A stretch of DNA of 64,000 nucleotides from Sphingomonas natans (GTDB taxonomy: Bacteria; Pseudomonadota; Alphaproteobacteria; Sphingomonadales; Sphingomonadaceae): positions 62,001-126,000 of the forward strand of contig NZ_JAUOTP010000008.1 in assembly GCF_030546695.1 (NCBI RefSeq), read 5' to 3'. Made by a program: the position numbers and the translations under genes. This document shows, piece by piece, positions 42,511 through 51,066 of this stretch; the first letter of the stretch is position 1; each line of letters opens with the position of its first letter. Under the pieces are notes generated by a model. The model was not told the origin of the DNA. It saw only the letters and a program-made list of their open reading frames with translations, and ran no database searches.

Positions 42511-44109
42511 ATGTTGGACGCCAATCTGAAGGGCCAGCTCAAGGCCTATCTCGCGAACATTCGCCAGCCCATCGAGCTGGTGGCGTCGCTGGACGACGCG
42601 CCCAAATCGCATGAGCTCGCGCGGTTGCTGGAGGATATTGCGGCTCTCGCGCCCGAGATGATCTCGGTGCTGCGCGAAGGCGACAAGCGCAGCCCGAGCT
42701 TCATGATCCGCCGCGTCGGCACCGATATCGGCGTCCGCTTCGCCGGCATTCCGATGGGCCACGAATTCACGAGCCTCGTCCTCGCTCTGCTGCAGGTTGG
42801 CGGGCATCCGTCCAAGGCCGCGCAGGATCTGATCGAACAGGTGAAGGGCCTCGACGGCGACTTCCATTTCGAGACCTATTTCTCGCTCTCCTGCCAGAAC
42901 TGCCCCGACGTGGTGCAGGCGCTGAACCTGATGAGCGTGCTCAATCCGCGCGTCAGCCATGTCGCGATCGACGGGGGCCTGTTCCCCGACGAGGTCGCCG
43001 AGCGCAAGGTGATGGCGGTGCCGACGATCTTCCTCAACGGCGAGCCGTTCGGCCAGGGCCGCATGGAGCTGGAGCAGATCGTCGCCAAGCTCGACAGCGG
43101 CGCGGTCACGCGCGCCGCCGAGAAGATCGCCACGAAGGAGCCGTTCGAGGTGCTGATCGTCGGCGGCGGGCCCGCGGGCGCTGCGGCCGCCATCTATACG
43201 GCGCGCAAGGGCATCCGCACCGGCGTCGCCGCCGAGCGCTTCGGCGGCCAGGTGCTCGATACGATGGGCATCGAGAATTTCATCTCGGTCAGCCACACCG
43301 AAGGGCCGAAGCTCGCCGCGCAGCTGGAGAGCCATGTCCGCGATTATGAGGTCGATATCATGAACCTCCAGCGCGCCGACACGCTGATTCCGGCCGCGCG
43401 CGAAGGCGGGCTGCACGAGGTGGTGCTCGAGAATGGCGCCTCGCTCAAAGCGAAGACCGTCATCCTCTCGACCGGCGCGCGCTGGCGGCAGATGGGCGTG
43501 CCTGGCGAGGACCAGTATCGCAACAAAGGCGTGGCCTATTGCCCGCATTGCGACGGGCCGCTCTTCAAGGGCAAGCGCGTCGCGGTGATCGGCGGCGGCA
43601 ATTCGGGCGTGGAAGCCGCGATCGATCTGGCGGGCCTCGTGTCGCACGTCACCTTGATCGAGTTCGACAGCCAGATGCGCGCCGATGCGGTGCTCCAGCG
43701 CAAGCTCTACAGCCTGCCCAACGTGACCGTGCTCCTCTCGGCGCTGACGACCGAAGTGCATGGCGACGGCGAGAAGGTGAACGGCCTCTCCTATCGCGAC
43801 CGCACGACCGACGAGACGCATCTCGTCGAGCTGGAAGGCATCTTCGTCCAGATCGGCCTCGTGCCGAACACCGAATGGCTGAAGGACGTGATCGGGCTCA
43901 GCCCGCGCGGCGAGATCGAGGTGGACCAGCGCGGCCACACCTCGATCCCCGGCATCTTCGCGGCCGGCGACTGCACGATCGTGCCCTTCAAGCAGATCGT
44001 GATCGCGATGGGCGAGGGTTCGAAGGCCGGCCTGTCCGCCTTCGATTACCTGATCCGGCTGACCCCGGCGCAGGAAGCCGAGGCCGAACGCGAGTCGATC
44101 GCGGCGTAA
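42511..44109 (+). CDS. ahpF: Alkyl hydroperoxide reductase subunit F
   Basis: A 532-aa flavoprotein that passes electrons from NADH to AhpC. The N-terminal double thioredoxin-like domain has the disulphide CQNC (Cys128, Cys131). The C-terminal thioredoxin-reductase-like part has the FAD motif IVGGGPAG, the redox-active CPHC, the NAD(P)H motif VIGGGNSG and the final GIFAAGDCT. It is transcribed with ahpC; the gap of 72 nt has no clear terminator. A two-tier palindrome follows the stop. Confidence 0.97.
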   Translation: MLDANLKGQLKAYLANIRQPIELVASLDDAPKSHELARLLEDIAALAPEMISVLREGDKRSPSFMIRRVGTDIGVRFAGIPMGHEFTSLVLALLQVGGHPSKAAQDLIEQVKGLDGDFHFETYFSLSCQNCPDVVQALNLMSVLNPRVSHVAIDGGLFPDEVAERKVMAVPTIFLNGEPFGQGRMELEQIVAKLDSGAVTRAAEKIATKEPFEVLIVGGGPAGAAAAIYTARKGIRTGVAAERFGGQVLDTMGIENFISVSHTEGPKLAAQLESHVRDYEVDIMNLQRADTLIPAAREGGLHEVVLENGASLKAKTVILSTGARWRQMGVPGEDQYRNKGVAYCPHCDGPLFKGKRVAVIGGGNSGVEAAIDLAGLVSHVTLIEFDSQMRADAVLQRKLYSLPNVTVLLSALTTEVHGDGEKVNGLSYRDRTTDETHLVELEGIFVQIGLVPNTEWLKDVIGLSPRGEIEVDQRGHTSIPGIFAAGDCTIVPFKQIVIAMGEGSKAGLSAFDYLIRLTPAQEAEAERESIAA

Positions 44110-44119
44110 AACTGATACC

Positions 44120-44227
44120 CCGCTCATCCTGAGGAGGGACTGAGCTTGGCGAAGGCCCGTCTCGAAGGACCCTCATGTCCTTCGAGACGCCATTTCGACA
44201 AGCTCAATGGCTCCTCAGGATGAGCGG
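44120..44227. repeat. Two-tier cruciform repeat between ahpF and the nucleosidase gene
   Basis: Perfect outer arms CCGCTCATCCTGAGGAG (44120-44136) and CTCCTCAGGATGAGCGG (44211-44227) enclose perfect inner arms CGTCTCGAAGGAC (44058+100 to 44170) and GTCCTTCGAGACG (44177-44189) around a 6-nt loop. It fills the space between two converging genes and may end both transcripts. It differs in sequence from the CCGTTCG repeat family. Confidence 0.85.
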
Positions 44228-44238
44228 ACATTTGCGAC

Positions 44239-45144
44239 TCAGTCGGGCAGCGCCTTCAGGAAGGCCGTCACCACCAGCGCGCTATTTTCTGAGGCGAGCG
44301 GATAGAAAGCGCGCGCCTGATTCTCGCCCGGATCGCCGCCGGCAAGATCGGACAGCGAGCGGAAGGCGATGAAGGGCACCGCGTTCGAGTAAGCGACATG
44401 CGCGACCGCCGCGCTCTCCATATCCAGCACCTGCGCGTCGAACGTCTTGAACAGATATTGGCGATATTCGGCGTTATCCATGAAGACCGGCCCCGACACG
44501 CCATGCCCGCCGACGACCACGCGCGGCTGCGCCTTCAGGCAGAGCGTCTTCGAACAGCGCCGGAGCGTGACCGGCGGCATGGCGCGCGCGACCGCGATCA
44601 TCGCCGGATCGGCATCGAACCAGGTGCGCCGCTCATAGGCGCCCGAGACCGGGTGGCGGACGCCGATCGTGCGGGGGTACATCATCCCATAAGCAGGCAG
44701 CCCGGCAGCGCCATCGTCGCGATCGGGCGGCACGAAGCCCGCCGGCGTCGCACGCGCGAAGGCCGATTCCAGATATTCGGTCCATTTGTCGGCGACGACG
44801 ACATCGCCCACGTCCAGCTTCGGATCGATCCCGCCGGCGACGCCCGAAAAGACGATGCTCCTGATCGGGAAACGATCGAGCGCCAGCTGCGTGGTCATCG
44901 CCGCATTGGTCATGCTGACCCCGCTCAGGAACAGCACCACCTTCTTGCCGCCGAGCGTGCCCGACAGGAAGCGCGTGCCGTTGATGAGCTGCTCGCTCTT
45001 GCCGGTCATCGCGGCCTGGAGCGCGATCCATTCGGGCTCGAACGCCGAGATGACGGCGATGCGCTTTTCGGGCTCCGCGGCCGCGGCAGGCAAAGCGGCG
45101 CCGATCATCGCCAACATAGCCATCCATCGCGCCGTGATCCGCAT
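44239..45144 (-). CDS. Exported MTAN/purine-nucleoside-phosphorylase-like protein
   Basis: A 301-aa protein of the nucleosidase/phosphorylase superfamily, most like 5'-methylthioadenosine/S-adenosylhomocysteine nucleosidase. The start at 45144 opens a signal peptide (MRITARWMAMLAMIGAALPA); an in-frame ATG at 45162 adds six residues. Domain features: RIAVISAFEPEWIAL, SIVFSGVAGGIDPKLDVGDV, and the base-binding DMESAAVAHVAYSN followed by FRSLSDLAGGD with the catalytic-type Asp. Cytoplasmic MTANs recycle AdoMet by-products; the leader implies a periplasmic substrate, perhaps scavenged nucleosides. Confidence 0.85.
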   Translation of the reverse strand: MRITARWMAMLAMIGAALPAAAAEPEKRIAVISAFEPEWIALQAAMTGKSEQLINGTRFLSGTLGGKKVVLFLSGVSMTNAAMTTQLALDRFPIRSIVFSGVAGGIDPKLDVGDVVVADKWTEYLESAFARATPAGFVPPDRDDGAAGLPAYGMMYPRTIGVRHPVSGAYERRTWFDADPAMIAVARAMPPVTLRRCSKTLCLKAQPRVVVGGHGVSGPVFMDNAEYRQYLFKTFDAQVLDMESAAVAHVAYSNAVPFIAFRSLSDLAGGDPGENQARAFYPLASENSALVVTAFLKALPD

Positions 45145-45205
45145 GCTGTTCCCCTTCGTCAAACGCGCAGCCTAGCGGCCAATGCTGCGGCGCAAAAGAG
45201 GCTGG

Positions 45206-45886
45206 CTAGGGCCTGATCCAGAAGGTCGCCGAGGCGACGTGGTTGATCCGGATCCGATTGTTCGGATCGTTGATCGTCTGGTTGAGATAGCCGAGATCGA
45301 GCGTCGAGCGGCCCGGCAGCGGCACCTCGATGCCGGCAAAGCTGCGGACCTGATCGAAGCCCTTGTGCGCGCCCCAATCGGTATCGTCGAACGCGACGAA
45401 CGCCTCGACATGCGCGAGCGCGCGGACCTTCTTCGGATTGCCGAGTGGGTGCATGAAGCGGATCATCTGGCGCAGCCGCCAGCCGACATCGTGCCCGTTG
45501 GAGAGCCGGCGATGCTCGAGCCGCGTGCGCAGCAGCATGCTGCCGCCCGCGATCTTGGGCAGCGACCAGTTGAGCTGGCTGAACAGGCGCTCCTCGTTGC
45601 GATCCGGGCCGTTCTCGATCGGCAGAACCACATGCGCATAGCCGCCATAGAGCGTGACCGTGGGCGAGAGCTGATAGCCGATCGCCGGGCGCAGCAGGAG
45701 CTGGGTCATGCGGCTGACATCCTCGCCGACGCGCGGCTGAATCTCGGCGAAATAGGCAAGCTTGCCGACATTGCCGATGACCGTGACGTTGAGCCACGCC
45801 TGATCGTCTTCGTCGGTTCGCGCGAACGCGGGGCTTGCCAGAAACAATCCAGCAAAGATCAAGCAAATCAGGCGCTTCGGGGTCAT
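45206..45886 (-). CDS. DUF2490 outer-membrane-type protein
   Basis: A 226-aa protein starting at 45886 with a signal peptide (MTPKRLICLIFAGLFLASPA). The mature part has alternating strands with aromatic ends typical of a small beta-barrel: DDQAWLNVTVIGNVGKLAY, QLLLRPAIGYQLSPTVTLYG, GSMLLRTRLEHRR and NHVASATFWI at the very C-terminus. The pattern fits the DUF2490 family, whose function is unknown. It lies 17 nt downstream of crtB on the same strand, so it may be at the end of the carotenoid transcript. Confidence 0.8.
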   Translation of the reverse strand: MTPKRLICLIFAGLFLASPAFARTDEDDQAWLNVTVIGNVGKLAYFAEIQPRVGEDVSRMTQLLLRPAIGYQLSPTVTLYGGYAHVVLPIENGPDRNEERLFSQLNWSLPKIAGGSMLLRTRLEHRRLSNGHDVGWRLRQMIRFMHPLGNPKKVRALAHVEAFVAFDDTDWGAHKGFDQVRSFAGIEVPLPGRSTLDLGYLNQTINDPNNRIRINHVASATFWIRP

Positions 45887-45903
45887 TTCGCCCCCGTGCA
45901 CGA

Positions 45904-46839
45904 TCAGCGCGGGCGCGTCCAGAGCGCGGCGCCACGCGGCGGCGGATCGATCGGCGCGGGGCGGCGCGCCGCGCGCCAGGCGGCGATGACCGCGCCGAGC
46001 TTCGCCCATTTCGAGGTGAAGACGCGGTGATCCCAGGCCTGCGCACCGCGCCGCGCGACCTCGCGCCCGATCCCGCCATAGATGTCGGCGGCGGCGAGCA
46101 CGGCCCAGCGCGCGCGGAACGGCAGAGCGTAGGCGCCGATCCGCGCGCTCGCCTCGTGGCGTGCGGCGCCGTCGGTCAGCAGGCGGACCAGTGTGACGAG
46201 CCCGGCGCGGTGCGCGGGGCGCATATGCTCGCCGGGCGGGATGTCCATTTCCGCGAGCCATTCGGAAGGCAGATAGCAGCGGCCGACCGCGTCATCCTCG
46301 CTGAGATCGCGCGCGATATTGGCGAGCTGGAAGGCGATGCCCAGATCGCAGGCGCGATCGAGCACCGCCTCGTCATCGGGCGAGACGCCCATCACGATCG
46401 CCATCATCACCCCGACCGCGCCAGCGACATGATAGCAATAGCGATACAGATCGTCCTCGGTGCGCGGGCTCCAGCCGTCGCCGTCGAGCGCGAAGCCGTC
46501 GATCACGTCGAACGGCAGGTTGGCCGGGATGCCGCATTCGGCGGCTACGAGGCCGAGCGCGTCGAAAGCGGGTTCGCCGGTTGCGTGCCCGGCGAGCGCG
46601 AGCGTCGTCAGCTCGCGGATGCGCGCGATGCGCTCGGGGCCGTCGGAATGCCGCGTCATGCCGTGGCCATGATCCTGGCCGTCGGCAATATCGTCGCAGG
46701 CGCGACACCAGGCATAAAGCAGCCAGGCGCGCTCGCGCGTGGCGGGATCGAACAATTTCGACGCCATCGCGAACGACTTGGAGCCACGCGCAATCGACAG
46801 CCGCGCATGCTCGACGAGCGCGGCGCGGTCGGCGCTCAG
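45904..46839 (-). CDS. crtB: Phytoene synthase CrtB, probable CTG start
   Basis: Condenses two geranylgeranyl diphosphates to phytoene, the first step of carotenoid synthesis. The first ATG (46767) would drop the conserved helix SIARGSKSFAMAS. A CTG at 46839 overlaps the stop of the upstream gene by 4 nt (CTGA) and begins LSADRAALVEHARLSIARGS, a good family N-terminus, so it is the likely start, giving 311 aa. No ATG, GTG or TTG is available between. The aspartate-rich motifs are CDDIAD (first) and NIARDLSED (second), followed by GRCYLP. Confidence 0.9.
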   Translation of the reverse strand: MSADRAALVEHARLSIARGSKSFAMASKLFDPATRERAWLLYAWCRACDDIADGQDHGHGMTRHSDGPERIARIRELTTLALAGHATGEPAFDALGLVAAECGIPANLPFDVIDGFALDGDGWSPRTEDDLYRYCYHVAGAVGVMMAIVMGVSPDDEAVLDRACDLGIAFQLANIARDLSEDDAVGRCYLPSEWLAEMDIPPGEHMRPAHRAGLVTLVRLLTDGAARHEASARIGAYALPFRARWAVLAAADIYGGIGREVARRGAQAWDHRVFTSKWAKLGAVIAAWRAARRPAPIDPPPRGAALWTRPR

Positions 46840-47417
46840 AGTTCGGCCGCCTTCATCTGCGTGATCGTGCGCAGCGGGACATGCGCCGCCATCTTGCCGA
46901 GCAGATCATCGAGGCTGTCGGACGCGATCAGGATGTCGCGATGCTGGGGGCGCAGGAAACCGGCCTCGGCCATCGTCGCGACGAAGCTGAGCAGGCCATC
47001 GTAGAAGCCGGCGACGTTGAGCAGCCCGACCGGCTTGGCATGATAGCCGATCTGCGCCCAGCTCAGCGCCTCCCACAATTCGTCCATCGTGCCCGTGCCG
47101 CCGGGGAGCGTGACGAAGCCGTCCGACAGATCGGTAAAGGCCTGCTTGCGCTCGTGCATCGTCTCGACGACGTGAAGCTCGGTCAGGCCGCGATGTGCGA
47201 CCTCGGCGTCGACGAGCGCCTTCGGGATCACGCCGATCACCGCGCCGCCCGCCGCCAGCGCCGAATCGGCGATCGCGCCCATCAGACCGAGCCGGCCGCC
47301 GCCATAGACGACACCGATTCCGCGCTCGGCGAGCGTGCGGCCGACGTCGCGGGCATTGTCGATGAAGCGCGGATCGGCGGGGGTGGCCGAGCCGCAATAG
47401 ATGGCGAGGCGCTTCAT
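46836..47417 (-). CDS. LOG-family (TIGR00730) nucleotide 5'-monophosphate phosphoribohydrolase
   Basis: A 193-aa Rossmann-type protein. The start at 47417 (MKRLAIYCGSATPADP) fits the family. The signature LPGGTGTMDEL is intact, with GGGRLGLMG and MHERKQAFTDLSD before it. Members cleave cytokinin or other nucleoside monophosphates into base and ribose phosphate. It lies between crtI and crtB, overlaps the crtB start by 4 nt, and is therefore translated with the carotenoid genes, though it has no known role in that pathway. Confidence 0.93.
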   Translation of the reverse strand: MKRLAIYCGSATPADPRFIDNARDVGRTLAERGIGVVYGGGRLGLMGAIADSALAAGGAVIGVIPKALVDAEVAHRGLTELHVVETMHERKQAFTDLSDGFVTLPGGTGTMDELWEALSWAQIGYHAKPVGLLNVAGFYDGLLSFVATMAEAGFLRPQHRDILIASDSLDDLLGKMAAHVPLRTITQMKAAEL

Positions 47418-47439
47418 GCTGCGACCCTCAAACATCCTG

Positions 47440-47520
47440 CCGTTCGCCCTGAGCATAGTCGAAGGGCGTGCCGCAAGCCGCGCCGCTTGCACGTGCTTCG
47501 ACTACGCTCAGCACGAACGG
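47440..47520. repeat. REP-like inverted repeat, copy 3
   Basis: CCGTTCGCCCTGAGCATAGT and CGAAGGGCGTGCC on the left pair with CACGTGCTTCGAC and TACGCTCAGCACGAACGG on the right. It lies between crtI and the LOG gene inside the carotenoid transcript, 16 bp beyond the crtI stop on the upstream side of transcription. Confidence 0.8.
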
Positions 47521-47535
47521 ACTCTCGGGCAACGC

Positions 47536-49020
47536 TCACCGCAGATCCTCCAGCATCAGCCGCGCGGTCGCCTTGGCCGAGCCGACGACGCCGGGAATCC
47601 CCGCGCCCGGATGCGTGCCCGCGCCGACGAAGTACAGGTTCGGGATGACGTCATCGCGATTGTGCGTCCGGAACCAGGCGGACTGGGTCAGCAAGGGCTC
47701 TAGACTGAAGGCGGAGCCGAGATGCGCGTTGAGATCGCCGCGGAAATCGTCGGGCGTGTAGCAGAAGCGGGTGACGATCCGCTGCTTCAGGCCCGGGATC
47801 AGCCGGGCTTCGACCTCGGCGAGGATGCGATCGGCATAGCTTTCCTTGAGCGTCTCCCAGTCGACGGGCAGATTGCCGAGATGCGGCACGGGCGCGAGCG
47901 CATAGAAGGTCGAGCAGCCCTCGGGCGCCATGCCCGGATCGGTGACGCTCGGATGATGGAGATACAGCGAGAAATCGGCCGGCAGCACGCCCGTCTGGTA
48001 GATGTCGTTGAGCAGGCCGCCATAGCGGGGGCCGAACAGGATCATGTGGTGCGGGATGCCCGGCCACCGACCCGTGATGCCGAAATGGACGACGAACAAA
48101 GACGGCGACCAGCGCTTGCGCTCGAGCGACTTGGCGACGCGCTTGCCGCGCCCCGACTGGCTCAGCAGATCGCGATAGCTGTGCATGATGTCCGCGTTCG
48201 AGGCGACCGCATCGAACTTGCCCGACCAGCCGCTCTGCGTGCGCACGCCCGTCGCGCGATCGCCCAATGTCTCGATCTCGGCGACCGGATCGCCGAGCCG
48301 GACCGTGCCGCCGAGCCGCTCGAAGAGAGCGACCATGCCATCGATCAGCGCGCTCGTGCCGCCCTTGGCGAACCAGACGCCACCCATCTTCTCCAGCTTG
48401 TGGATCAGCGCATAGATCGAGCTCGTCGTCATCGGATTGCCGCCGACGAGGAGCGTGTGGAACGAGAGGGCCTGCCGGAGCCGCTCGTCCTTCACGTAGG
48501 AGGAGACGATCGAATAGACCGAGCGCCACGCCTGATATTTGGCGAGCGCGGGCGCCGCCTTGATCATGCTCGCGAAATCGAGAAACGCGTGCGCGCCGAG
48601 CTTGACGTAGCCCTCCTCGTACACGCCCGCCGAATATTCGAGGAAGCGCGCATAGCCGGGCGCATCCGCCGGACACATCTTCTCGATCTCGGCGCGCAGT
48701 GCGGGCTCGTCGTTCGAATAATCGAAATTGGTGCCGTCGGGCCAGTTGAGCCGATAGAAAGGCGAGACCGGCTGGAGCGTGACGTCCTGGTCGATCGACT
48801 GGCCGGAGAGCGCCCACAATTCCTGCAGGCAGGCGGGATCGGTGATCACGGTGGGGCCCGCATCGAAGGTGAAGCCCTCGCGCTTCCACACATAGGCGCG
48901 GCCGCCGGGACGATCCCGCGCTTCGATGAGAGTGGTGGCGATGCCCGCCGATTGCAGGCGAATGGCGAGCGCCAGGCCGCCGAAGCCGGCGCCGATCACC
49001 GCCGCCGTACGCGCTGCCAT
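47536..49020 (-). CDS. crtI: Phytoene desaturase CrtI
   Basis: A 494-aa FAD enzyme that converts phytoene to lycopene. The start at 49020 (MAARTAAVIGAGFGG) puts the dinucleotide-binding GxGxxG at residues 10-15. Other landmarks are EARDRPGGRAYVW, FDAGPTVITDP, the central membrane-association region and the C-terminal carotenoid-desaturase signature GAGTHPGAGIPGVVGSAKAT. Its start overlaps the crtY stop by 4 nt, so CrtY and CrtI are co-translated. Order of transcription is crtY, crtI, LOG gene, crtB. Confidence 0.97.
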   Translation of the reverse strand: MAARTAAVIGAGFGGLALAIRLQSAGIATTLIEARDRPGGRAYVWKREGFTFDAGPTVITDPACLQELWALSGQSIDQDVTLQPVSPFYRLNWPDGTNFDYSNDEPALRAEIEKMCPADAPGYARFLEYSAGVYEEGYVKLGAHAFLDFASMIKAAPALAKYQAWRSVYSIVSSYVKDERLRQALSFHTLLVGGNPMTTSSIYALIHKLEKMGGVWFAKGGTSALIDGMVALFERLGGTVRLGDPVAEIETLGDRATGVRTQSGWSGKFDAVASNADIMHSYRDLLSQSGRGKRVAKSLERKRWSPSLFVVHFGITGRWPGIPHHMILFGPRYGGLLNDIYQTGVLPADFSLYLHHPSVTDPGMAPEGCSTFYALAPVPHLGNLPVDWETLKESYADRILAEVEARLIPGLKQRIVTRFCYTPDDFRGDLNAHLGSAFSLEPLLTQSAWFRTHNRDDVIPNLYFVGAGTHPGAGIPGVVGSAKATARLMLEDLR

Positions 49021-50174
49021 CAAGCGGATCCTTCCAGAAATATGCGCGCAGCCCGGACGAGCGGCACGGGAGGCTTTCCGCACAGGATGCGGATCTTGTC
49101 CAGTTTGGTCGATTGCCCCGCATAGAAGCGCGAGACGAGCTTGGGATCGAGCGCGTAGAAGCGCTCGAGCATGCGATAACGATCCATCGGCGCGGCGGCG
49201 CGGAACAGCATCCGCGCGAGCAGGCGATAATAGCTTCGATCGGCCCAGGCCTTCTCGGCATGGGTGCGCAGCGCATCGTGGAGGAGCTGCCCGTCGAGGC
49301 TGGGCAGAGCGGCGACGAGCGCGGCGGTGCGCACCGCATCGGGAAGCGAATAGCCCGTCATCGGCTGGAAGAGCGCGGCGGCCATGCCGATCTTGCCGAT
49401 CCATTGGGGGCCCGAGCGCCAGTGCAGCTCGAAATGGCCGCCGGTGGCGATCGGCAGCGCGGCGACCTCCTCGCGCTCGACCGACCGCACGCTCCAGCCT
49501 CGTGCCGCGGCGTAATCCGCGATTCGCTGGCGGATCGCGGGCACGTCGAGATCGGGGGTCGTCGTGTAATAGGTATCTTCGACGAAGATGCGGTCGGGGC
49601 CGAAGGGGAGCAGATAGACGAAGCGATAGCCGTCCGCCTGATCGACGGTCGCGTCCATGATCGTCGGGCGGGTCAGCCCGTGCGGGCGATCGAGCACCAG
49701 CAGCTGGCCGACGAACTTCTGCCAGCCGAGCTCCAGCGCGGAGAGATCGCGCGCGCCCCGCGCCTCGATGCAGGCCTCGGCCTCGATCCGGCTGCCGTCG
49801 GCGAGCGTCACCCCGCCGCGATCGATCGCGAGGACGCGCGCGCCGGTGACGAGATCCTCGGGCGTCAGCGCCGCGCGGACGACCGCGTCGAGCCGCTCCG
49901 ATTCGATCGAATGATAGGAGTTGGCGATCGTCCGGCGATAGCGCGGGAAGGCGACGTCATAGCCTTCCCAGCTGTGCGAGATCAGCGGGGCGACGAGGCC
50001 CCAATCCTCGGGCGCGACATCGCTGCCGAAGAAGGACCAGATATGGTTGCCGCCGATCCGATCGGCGCCCTCGACGAGCATCACGCGCGTGCCCGGGCGC
50101 CGCGCGCGGATGGCGAGCGCGAGGAGGCCGCCGGCCAGCCCGCCGCCGACGATCAGCAGATCGACTTTCTTCAT
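49020..50174 (-). CDS. crtY: Lycopene beta-cyclase CrtY
   Basis: A 384-aa flavoprotein that closes both ends of lycopene to beta-carotene. The N-terminal dinucleotide fold is LLIVGGGLAGGLLALAIRA and the bound-FAD segment is ADRIGGNHIWSFF. The family segments DATVDQADGYRFVYLLPFG, EDTYYTTTPDLD and GKIGMAAALFQPMTGYSLP are present. It is first in the operon, 47 bp from the divergent hydroxylase-family gene at 50222. Any promoter for both must lie in that gap or just inside a coding region. Confidence 0.96.
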   Translation of the reverse strand: MKKVDLLIVGGGLAGGLLALAIRARRPGTRVMLVEGADRIGGNHIWSFFGSDVAPEDWGLVAPLISHSWEGYDVAFPRYRRTIANSYHSIESERLDAVVRAALTPEDLVTGARVLAIDRGGVTLADGSRIEAEACIEARGARDLSALELGWQKFVGQLLVLDRPHGLTRPTIMDATVDQADGYRFVYLLPFGPDRIFVEDTYYTTTPDLDVPAIRQRIADYAAARGWSVRSVEREEVAALPIATGGHFELHWRSGPQWIGKIGMAAALFQPMTGYSLPDAVRTAALVAALPSLDGQLLHDALRTHAEKAWADRSYYRLLARMLFRAAAPMDRYRMLERFYALDPKLVSRFYAGQSTKLDKIRILCGKPPVPLVRAARIFLEGSA

Positions 50175-50221
50175 CGCGCGCGCTTCTACCCAGCCGCGAA
50201 GCGCGCGCCTATAGCGGCGAT

Positions 50222-50950
50222 GTGGAGATCATCGCCGCCATCCTGTTGTCCGCGCTGGCGATGAGCGCGATCGTCGCCGTGCGCTATCTTCTGGCGAGCG
50301 GCGGCTTCGCCTGGGCGACGAAGCTGCGCCAGCCGGGACTTTATGCCGGGCAGCGCGGGCAGATCGGGCGCGAGATCGGCTGGAGCCTGGCGTCGGCGGG
50401 CATATACGGCGCGCCGGCGGGGATCGTCGCGTGGGGCTGGCGGCAGCGCGGCTGGACGCGAATCTATGACGACGTTCACGCCTTTCCGCTCTGGTGGCTG
50501 CCCGTATCGGTGCTGCTCTACCTGCTCGCGCACGATACGTGGTTCTACTGGACGCACCGGGCGATGCACGCCCCGCGCGCCTTCAAAGCGATGCACGCCG
50601 TCCATCATGCGAGCCGGCCGCCGACCGCCTGGGCGGCGATGAGCTTCCATCCGTCCGAGGCGTTGAGCGGGGCGATCGTGATTCCCGCGCTCGTCTTCCT
50701 CGTGCCGATCCATGTCGGCGCGCTCGGAGTGGTGCTGTCGATCATGACGGTGATGGGCGTGACCAATCATATGGGCTGGGAGATGTTTCCGAAGCGCCTG
50801 GTCGAAGGACCGGCGGGGCGCTGGCTGATCACGGCGAGCCACCACCAGCGCCATCACGAGCAATATCGCTGCAATTACGGGCTCTACTTCCGCCATTGGG
50901 ACCGGCTGTGCGGGACCGACAAGGGGCTCGGGCGGTTCGGAAAGGTATGA
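50222..50950 (+). CDS. Fatty acid hydroxylase/sterol desaturase family membrane protein
   Basis: A 242-aa di-iron membrane oxygenase starting at GTG 50222. Three histidine clusters are intact: HDTWFYWTH, HAVHH and HHQRHH. Hydrophobic helices occur at about 5-22, 50-68, 90-108 and 160-185. Family members hydroxylate or desaturate lipids, sterols or carotenoid-like chains. Divergence from crtY by 47 bp suggests, but does not prove, a role with carotenoids or membrane lipids. It is not CrtZ (that gene is at 40822). Confidence 0.88.
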   Translation: MEIIAAILLSALAMSAIVAVRYLLASGGFAWATKLRQPGLYAGQRGQIGREIGWSLASAGIYGAPAGIVAWGWRQRGWTRIYDDVHAFPLWWLPVSVLLYLLAHDTWFYWTHRAMHAPRAFKAMHAVHHASRPPTAWAAMSFHPSEALSGAIVIPALVFLVPIHVGALGVVLSIMTVMGVTNHMGWEMFPKRLVEGPAGRWLITASHHQRHHEQYRCNYGLYFRHWDRLCGTDKGLGRFGKV

Positions 50951-50966
50951 CGTTCAGCCTTTCTCT

Positions 50967-51046
50967 CCTTTCGTGCTGAGCCTGTCGAAGCACTGCCTTC
51001 TGGAACGCAAGGTAGACCGCTCCTTCGACAAGCTCAGGACGAACGG
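50967..51046. repeat. REP-like inverted repeat, copy 4
   Basis: TTTCGTGCTGAGCCTGTCGA on the left pairs with CTTCGACAAGCTCAGGACGA on the right, between two converging genes. It belongs to the same family as the copies at 4489, 6064 and 47440. Confidence 0.75.
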
Positions 51047-51066
51047 GGTGAGGGCCGTCTGCCCTG

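Noticed and set aside
41797-44127. 776-codon open frame opposite ahpC and ahpF
   Set aside because: Antisense to two certain genes; no motif of its own.
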